Source of the DNA: Marasmius tenuissimus
Taxonomy: Eukaryota; Basidiomycota; Agaricomycetes; Agaricales; Marasmiaceae
Assembly: GCA_029532415.1 (NCBI GenBank)
Contig: JAQOTA010000047.1
Coordinates: forward strand, 2,294,001-2,358,000
Direction of reading: 5' to 3'
DNA: 64,000 bases
The notes beneath the pieces are model-generated. The model was not told where the DNA came from and did not search any database. It worked only from the letters and a program-made list of their open reading frames with translations. Within the stretch, counting starts at the first letter, position 1; each line of letters opens with the position of its first letter. This document shows, one piece after another, positions 57,945 to 64,000 of this stretch. The position numbers and the translations under genes were made by a program.

Positions 57945-59628
57945 GAACTCCAGGTTGTGCCAATCCTTGCTTCGATGTTGAAGCATCTCAGAGGAAGATA
58001 CAAGGGCCTGTAGACGTGCTTTACCAGCACTATCTACGCAATAACTTTTATCCTTCTTCTCACAAAGCCGCGTCTATCATAGAAGATATCATAGAAGCGA
58101 CAACGCAGGAACCGAGCATAACAGATACAATCGCGTGTCTTCAGGTGTCCACTGCATCTCTCGGAGGAGAACAGAGTCGCATTGATGTGGTTTTCAGGTA
58201 TAAGTTGGTGCTTCGTCCAGTACACCGTCTTCCCGCCGAGCTACTTGTCACAATAGGCAGTTTGCGTGACACGGTTGGCGTGCGAAAAGCATTGCGTCAT
58301 ACGAACGATTCGATATTTTTCAGGATTTTGTGTTGCGTGAGGCAACCTTGAAACTCATATGATTCCTCTCACTCTGTGGTAATCCCCTTAGAATAAAGTC
58401 CTTGAAAGTGTTGTTTCAAAACACTCAGCCATCAGATATATCACGAATGCTCGTTGAACCGGCCAGGAGGGGCTGTAGACTGGCAAGAAATTACTGGCCA
58501 GCTGCCGTGATGGCATCAGCCGGTATCGTTCGTGCCGAACATGTGTTGAGCAAGCATTGATGGTGAAGCCAGCAAGAAAAAGGGATGAATTTTCAATGTT
58601 AAGAAGGGCACTCGTGCCTATCTAAGCCATACACTGCTTGTTCAGCTCAGTTTTCTAGAGAGAGGCACGTAAAATTTTCAGGTGGTAGTGGCCTCACGCA
58701 ACGCAAAATCCCGAAAAATATCGAACCGTTCGTATGACGCAATGCTTTTCGCACGCCAACCGTGTCACGCAAACTACCTAATATGATTCCACTTTTGTGT
58801 GGATGCTCCAGCGACGTCACATCCGTCACTATATACCCTTCTCTCAGATACTGGAGTATTCCTGGTATGATGCCGGTGCTCCTTTCTCCTCTGGCCGCTT
58901 GCTGGCACGGCATAATATGCTCACGCGCCTGTGCAACCTCGAGAAACTTAAACCCATCGTGCATCCGAAAATGGCTTAGGTGTACTAAGTAGTGTCTACT
59001 TCTCCCCCGTTCAGTAGCACCAGTCTTATTCTAACCCTTGCAAAATTGACAGAGCTCGAGCTTTATGGCATAAATCCAGCAGCTTGTACGGAAGAGATGC
59101 TTTCTCCAACTTTCTTGAATTAAGGCCCCCTCCTTAGAGAAACTATCAGTCTCTTCGTTGGGTCCGAACCGTACGTGCCTCTCAAATGTCTTTGCACATC
59201 CCTAGAACCTCAACTCCCCCGTAATACACGGAGTTGCAATGCCCGTGCCCGAGTTCATAGCAGTGCTTTCCCGTTTGGAATGTCTTCGAAGCCTCTCATT
59301 CGGCGTAGCCATTTCGGGAAGTATCCAAAATTGCTTCCTGAAGTGCTTCACCACCAAACTTCCCGGAACCAACCTTCTCTCCCTCGTTCCGCATTTACAG
59401 GACCTATCCCCCGTCCCACGCTTAGACATCCCGTCGACCTATGATAACAGTTTGCTTTTGGACGTGCTCGAAGTGAGGTGCCGTATACCAGTCTCTGCAG
59501 AGCCATCACAATCGCGACTGTTGTCGGTCCAGTTGGATCAGATCATAGAGAATGCTCATGCGAGTGCACACTCGGACAAGCTTGTGAACGAGGGCCTTTG
59601 TGTCACTTTTGAAACCTACGAATTCTGA
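57945..59628 (+). pseudogene. F-box/LRR-like paralogue 5, split by a MITE
   Basis: The N-terminal family block is present: CFDVEASQRKIQGPVDVLYQ, then YLRNNFYPSS, a helical segment and the F-box start LRPVHRLPAELLVTI. It is cut at 58255 by a 523-bp inverted-repeat element. Beyond the element only broken LRR pieces remain until a clean tail at 59239-59628 (FIAVLSRLECLRSLSFGVAI, LLLDVLEVRCRIP, LLSVQLDQ). Stops in all frames of the middle show it is dead. The surviving head and tail match F-box gene 7 best. Confidence 0.75.
58256..58778. mobile_element. 523-bp MITE with ~95-bp terminal inverted repeats
   Basis: The left end GGCAGTTTGCGTGACACGG continues through TTGGCGTGCGAAAAGCATTG and CGTCATACGAACG. 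It is repeated inverted at 58685-58778 with a few mismatches (GGTAGTTTGCGTGACACGG). TA dinucleotides flank both ends (58254-58255, 58779-58780). The interior encodes nothing. It sits inside the F-box domain of the dead paralogue 5. Confidence 0.78.
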
Positions 59629-59867
59629 GAGGCGAAAAATGGTGAGTACTTTTCTAAATGATCCAGGTTCATTGCGACTGAGATCCTCTGTTTCAGAGAA
59701 GGAGAGGGAAGGATTGGTAGCGATGCAAATTGCGCTGCGACAAGTATGCAAGTTATCTAGAAATCTAGAGGGGCCTTGTGTACCAAGATACGTTCAATGA
59801 TGTCCGAAAATGTTTTGTATGTAAGTAACCATACCAGGCGAAGGTTTATATCATTCCTCTTTTCCTA

Positions 59868-61604
59868 TCAAAGTTCCAGAACCTGAAGTCCCTCCTCTCG
59901 AAGTCGATCCAGGCGTGCAATTGCCGATCTGTCCGCCAACCTCCGATCCAGATTAACTGAGCTCAGCCAGGGCCCTGATGAAGATGAATCAGAGGTCAAC
60001 TCATATATTCTCCATCGATCCTCCAACACGTTGACGAGCATTGCATCACTGTAAGACGACTCCGCGTTCAGAACGGGGAGAAGAGTCAAGTTCTGCAACC
60101 TGGGGACGACACGAACTCGACTTCTTTTCGATCCCTCGGGCGAATAGAACAAAATGAGGTCGTCGTTGCTTATCCCCTTGTCGACTCCGAACGCGAGATG
60201 CGTCAGAGACTTCAACTGTGCCAGGACCTCCAGGAACTCTTCCGACGGCATTTTTACTCGGTGGATGGTAAGGGAAGTCAATGGCTTGTCAGGTCGTGAG
60301 AGAAATCTCACAAGAGCCCGACAATCCGTTCCCGAAGTCGAGATTGTAAGCTTGTTCAGTGACGAAGCCACCATCGAGCATAGCACCTCGTCGACCTCAG
60401 TGCATTCGAGATCGTAGCCGTATAACTCGAGATCCGTCAGTCGATGCAATTGCGGCTTTGCGGCCCAAACGGGTACGTTGGACCTCAGACGGCGATAGGT
60501 AGAGACAGATCGTTGACTCAAGAATAAGGTGAGCCTTTCCAAGGCCACAAAGCGAGGAAGGAAAGCAATGAGTTGGAAGATGTCGCTGCCGTCGAGTCTA
60601 TCACTATCGTTATCATCAAAGTGGCACAAGTCGGTGATCTGACGAAAGGGAAGTTTCAGAGCACTCGACCAGCCGTGTTGCCCATCTCCAATCAAACCGT
60701 GAGCTCCTGATAGTATGAGCTTCTTCAACCGCGGTGCGAACTCAAGAAAATCCAGCTCCCCCTTGAAGCCCGTTCCAAGGCAGTGAATATCCAAGGACTC
60801 GAGCTCGGGGAGTAAGCCTCGAATGTGAGATAGCTCCTCGGCGACGGCATTATTGAGCTCAATTCGAAGGCTCCTCCAGCGATGCGTATGCGAGCACAAC
60901 AAAAAGAGTGATTGATCCAACAAGCTCATGGTATCCTCCGGCATGTGAGTGACGATCGTGAGTGGACGGTTCTGTGAGCGCTGAAGTTGAACGCGTAAAA
61001 GATGGTTGTGAGACCGCACTCTTGCGACAGATTCTGCGCCCGCAGTGCTATCAGCGCCCGGAAAGCCGAATGAAACGGACGACCACAAGTTCGGCGTAGC
61101 CAATGCAAGGTTCCGGAATGATTGACATACTTGTGCGACAGACCAGGGCGAGTGACGAGGGTTGATGGAAGAAAGGGGACGTTTCCGGTATCCCGATGAG
61201 GCGTACGTCTCGGGAATTTCTACGCAGAACGAAAATATTCTTGCGAGGAGCTTGGGCGGGAGACGGTGGATTGGACGAAGGATGCTTTGATACTTGGCCA
61301 TTACCTGATTGATACGGCCCTTCTCTGCCTCTAACGCATCTATTCTCTTTTTCAGGCGTGTTACAATGTCTGTTATGACCGACACCGTCGAGGTAGCCTT
61401 CTTCAAATCTGCCCTGATCGACCTCGCTTCCAGTGGCGATGGATACGTGTTTCTGTGCAAGTAATACTGGTAAAGGGTTTGAGAAGGTCCCCAGATTTCT
61501 TCTTGAGAGGTCTCGATGTCGAAAGTGGAACCTACGCATCCCCCAGGGCAGTGGATCACTCTGAGTTCCTTGTTGGCAGGGCTTGTCGGACTGGCATACG
61601 TCAT
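59868..61604 (-). CDS. F-box/LRR-like protein, paralogue 6 (578 aa)
   Basis: I start at ATG 61604 (MTYASPTSPANKELRV). The open frame upstream is a GTGAGT...CCCAG intron in the leader whose acceptor ends 4 nt before this ATG. The N-terminal block reads FDIETSQEEIWGPSQTLYQ with YLHRNTYPS; one of the usual cysteines is displaced. A coiled coil (VTRLKKRIDALEAEKGRI) leads to the F-box at about residue 110 (LRPIHRLPPKLLARIF, then VCQSFRNLALATPNLW). The LRR-like C-terminus is complete. It is the only F-box paralogue on the minus strand here and converges on pseudogene 5. Confidence 0.86.
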   Translation of the reverse strand: MTYASPTSPANKELRVIHCPGGCVGSTFDIETSQEEIWGPSQTLYQYYLHRNTYPSPLEARSIRADLKKATSTVSVITDIVTRLKKRIDALEAEKGRINQVMAKYQSILRPIHRLPPKLLARIFSFCVEIPETYASSGYRKRPLSSINPRHSPWSVAQVCQSFRNLALATPNLWSSVSFGFPGADSTAGAESVARVRSHNHLLRVQLQRSQNRPLTIVTHMPEDTMSLLDQSLFLLCSHTHRWRSLRIELNNAVAEELSHIRGLLPELESLDIHCLGTGFKGELDFLEFAPRLKKLILSGAHGLIGDGQHGWSSALKLPFRQITDLCHFDDNDSDRLDGSDIFQLIAFLPRFVALERLTLFLSQRSVSTYRRLRSNVPVWAAKPQLHRLTDLELYGYDLECTEVDEVLCSMVASSLNKLTISTSGTDCRALVRFLSRPDKPLTSLTIHRVKMPSEEFLEVLAQLKSLTHLAFGVDKGISNDDLILFYSPEGSKRSRVRVVPRLQNLTLLPVLNAESSYSDAMLVNVLEDRWRIYELTSDSSSSGPWLSSVNLDRRLADRSAIARLDRLREEGLQVLEL

Positions 61605-61639
61605 TATCTGGGCACAAAACCAAAGCCATGAGAAATATG

Positions 61640-62163
61640 AAGTGAAGATGACCGCAAAACTCACCTCGAGAGATTTTGTACCTTGTAGAGTCTTCAGTCG
61701 TCAGTTCGAGTTTGGTCGATGGTGAGCGTAAGAACCAAAGTATTCTTGAAGGATCCTCTTCAACACGAGGCGGCCGCGTTTCTTGGGTCTTCCCACGCCC
61801 GTTGAACTTGGCAATAAACTTGCCATCTCGATCAAAGGTCGATCTAGCAAGTGACCTGGAGTTGATTGAACAGAAATGAACGGGATTCTGTACCATTCCG
61901 ATTTGTAACTTTGTGAATCACCAGAGATCGTCACTATGGGCCCTGGCGGGCCGGAGCGCGGGGCTTGCTCCGAACCTACCGGAGTCAGGCGTTTTCCCAC
62001 CCTATCAATTTGTCTCAAACCATCACCATCGTGCCGCCCTCCAGAGTCAAAAACATATTAGTGCGTCTTTACAAACCCCTTCTAGCCACTCAGGCACTTA
62101 ACCAAGCTATCGCGCTTCATCGATTACCTCTAGCTGCAACTTACTCGACTCAGTTTAACGCCC
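61640..62163. other. Divergent promoter region between F-box genes 6 and 7
   Basis: The two F-box genes are transcribed away from each other across about 560 bp. The gene 6 side contains a leader intron; no other feature is recognised. Confidence 0.4.
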
Positions 62164-63826
62164 ATGGAACATCAGTGCGAGGACTGTAAATTCGATATCG
62201 AGTGCTCGCGCACAAAAATCCACGGACCTCTCGATGCCTTGTATCAACATCACCTTCGAAATAACGGCTATCCTCCACTAGATCAGGCCAACACTCGTAG
62301 CTGGATTGGATGCAGCAAAAGCACAATCAAGGCTTATCCACAGTACAATCGCACGCCTCCAAACGGTCATTGCATCGTTAGAAGGGGAGGACTCCCGAAT
62401 TACAGATATAATTGCGAGATACAGAACAATCATTCGCCCAGTTTACAAACTCCCGCCAGAACTACTTGCAAAAATCTTCCTCTTATCACTCGAACCCCCA
62501 GTAGTCCTGGAGAGTGCCATCGCCCGTACACATCCACCCCATTCGTTAGATACCTCAAAACTTCCCTGGCTCCTAGGATATGTGTGCAAGCTGTGGCGGC
62601 GCGTCGCCCTTGCGACTCCTGGTCTCTGGGCATCCGTATATTTTTCCTTTCGGGGCGGCGATGTAACCACCGCAGCTTCCCAAATTCATGCACATCGCCT
62701 ACGTCTGCAACTGCAACGTTCTGCGAATCATCCACTAACCGTCATCACATCCACACCTTTGGGCCTCCCCCCCATCGTCACCACTCCTATGGTGGTTCTT
62801 CTCACTTCTCATACAAATCATATAAAGCATTTGCGTATTGACCTGGACGGCAATAACATCCCAATCACCCACCTTTCTCAGGGCCTTTTCCAAGCACTCG
62901 AAACGCTAGATATTCGAATTATCGTACGCCGATCATCTTCCACGTTGGGGACCAACTCCGCCACCCTAGACTTTGCTGAGTTTGCTTCGCGTCTGAACAC
63001 ACTCATCTTGTCAGGGGATTTGAGTTACCTGAGACTCAAATTTCCCATCCTCCAGATCACCAGGTTCCACTGGTGCGACGACGAAAGTCCAACCAACTCA
63101 TTGCTCTCACATCTACGCAGTTTTCTTAGCAGCCTCTACAACCTCCAGAATTGTCGATTGTCATTTCATCCCCAAACGATAGCATCCTACCGTGCCACTC
63201 CTGTAGTCCCCGCGTTCGTTTTCAATACGATATCGAAGTTGACGTTTCCTCGCCTACAAGAATTGGAGCTAACATGCTCGACGTCAGAAAAGCCTGGTCC
63301 CAACAGGGGGATCTTGACCTGGATAACATCCTCCAACCTCACCTCTATGACTCTCTTTGCGTCAGGACAGGACCCGGCAATCTTCTCTACCCTCTTTCCG
63401 GACCCCCAGAGAATCGTCTACCTCGTCATACACCAAGTCGAAATGTCAGCAAGCAAGTTCACAGACGTTGTATCTAAGCTCACTTCATTGCAAACTCTCG
63501 GATTTGGGGTAGGGAATGGGATCACGGACGAATATATTTCCCCTCTGCAACTCACCCTTCACGAGTCCGAAACGTTTTGGGTCGCTCCAAAACTTCGGCG
63601 GCTATCTTTGCTCGCCACTCCCGATTTAATGTCCTTGTATTCCAACGAGAAAATTGTTGGGGTCTTGGAAACCAGGCGGCGGGAAGTCTCTGCTTCATCG
63701 GGGAACGCACAACTCGTTTCAGTTGTTCTCGATAGGAATGTTACGGACTGGTCGGCTGAGGAAAGGCTGAACCGTCTGATCAGCAATGGGTTGCGAGTAC
63801 AGGTGACGGAGGGAACAAGGAAGTAG
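62164..63826 (+). pseudogene. F-box/LRR-like paralogue 7 with a 1-nt frameshift
   Basis: The ATG at 62164 gives the best-preserved family N-terminus (MEHQCEDCKFDIECSRTKI, then HHLRNNGYPPLDQAN). The frame must then move by one base near 62290-62295 to continue as LVAGLDAAKAQSRL, a coiled coil (STIARLQTVIASLEGED), the F-box (IRPVYKLPPELLAKIF, VCKLWRRVALATPGLW) and a complete LRR-like part to TAG at 63824-63826. No intron can explain the shift. It is either a very young pseudogene, since the rest is intact, or an error of one base in the assembly. Confidence 0.8.
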
Positions 63827-64000
63827 TTCATGCTCTTGGCTCTGGAACAAAGGTTGCAGAACACGACGGTGTTTTCCGAATATTTCTTCGCGAATGAAAG
63901 GAACCCAAAATATTGTATTGTATCCTATGTATATCGTGTATATCAATCCAAGTAGGTACTGTCTTCATTACTACTCCAATGACTAGGACACACCATTGAC

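Noticed and set aside
62164..62841. A separate 225-aa protein in the first frame of F-box gene 7
   Set aside because: Only its first ~43 residues match the family; the rest is an out-of-frame reading of the F-box gene.
1..64000. tRNA, rRNA, CRISPR or riboswitch elements
   Set aside because: No T-loop-like motifs with matching acceptor stems, no rRNA cores and no regularly spaced repeat-spacer arrays were seen.

Overview
This is nuclear DNA of a filamentous basidiomycete, most likely an agaricomycete mushroom. The evidence is short (about 45-65 nt) GT-AG introns in almost every gene, F-box/LRR-type paralogues in many copies, M36 fungalysin proteases, a Plavaka-type transposase, and DUF6698-like and Spt5/KOW-like proteins of the kind found in agarics. 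No prokaryotic, organellar or viral backbone is visible, and I saw no tRNA, rRNA or CRISPR array.

Layout. 0-9.3 kb: an F-box gene cut by the window edge, a large PH-domain protein (1768-6922) and a second F-box paralogue. 9.5-15.6 kb: a GNAT acetyltransferase, a very small secreted repeat-peptide precursor (10618-11201), and three small secreted or single-pass membrane proteins. 16.4-30.7 kb: a duplicated block with two intact 12-exon fungalysins (19221-21670, 28215-30701) interleaved with F-box genes and F-box fragments. 31.4-39.5 kb: a foldback element, a predicted membrane protein, and a tandem family of unrecognised genes (two intact, two decayed) whose long members end in SUMO-interacting-like motifs. 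40.6-51.6 kb: a broken F-box gene carrying a TA-flanked MITE, a Plavaka-type transposase, a ~610-bp near-perfect palindrome between two divergent genes, an Spt5/KOW-like gene and a DUF6698-like gene. 51.9-64 kb: a ~30-bp degenerate tandem repeat, a decayed coiled-coil gene, an 872-aa protein of unknown function, and three more F-box paralogues (one split by a second MITE, one intact, one with a 1-nt frameshift).

Most interesting item: on the minus strand at 10618-11201 six short exons, all joined in phase 0, encode a ~93-aa secreted precursor with a signal peptide and four copies of NEVDNRDDYKIWI-KR. Each copy sits in its own exon and ends in a Kex2-type Lys-Arg. Three of the four copies encode the same 15 residues and differ only at synonymous sites, while the introns have diverged. 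This fits a KEX2-processed repeat protein or RiPP-like peptide precursor that open-reading-frame methods miss.

Gene interplay is mostly inferred. The window reads as a rapidly evolving accessory region: birth and death of F-box adaptors (SCF ubiquitin ligases), secreted proteases, a peptide precursor and mobile elements. The PH-domain gene and the 872-aa gene look like stable housekeeping-type loci.
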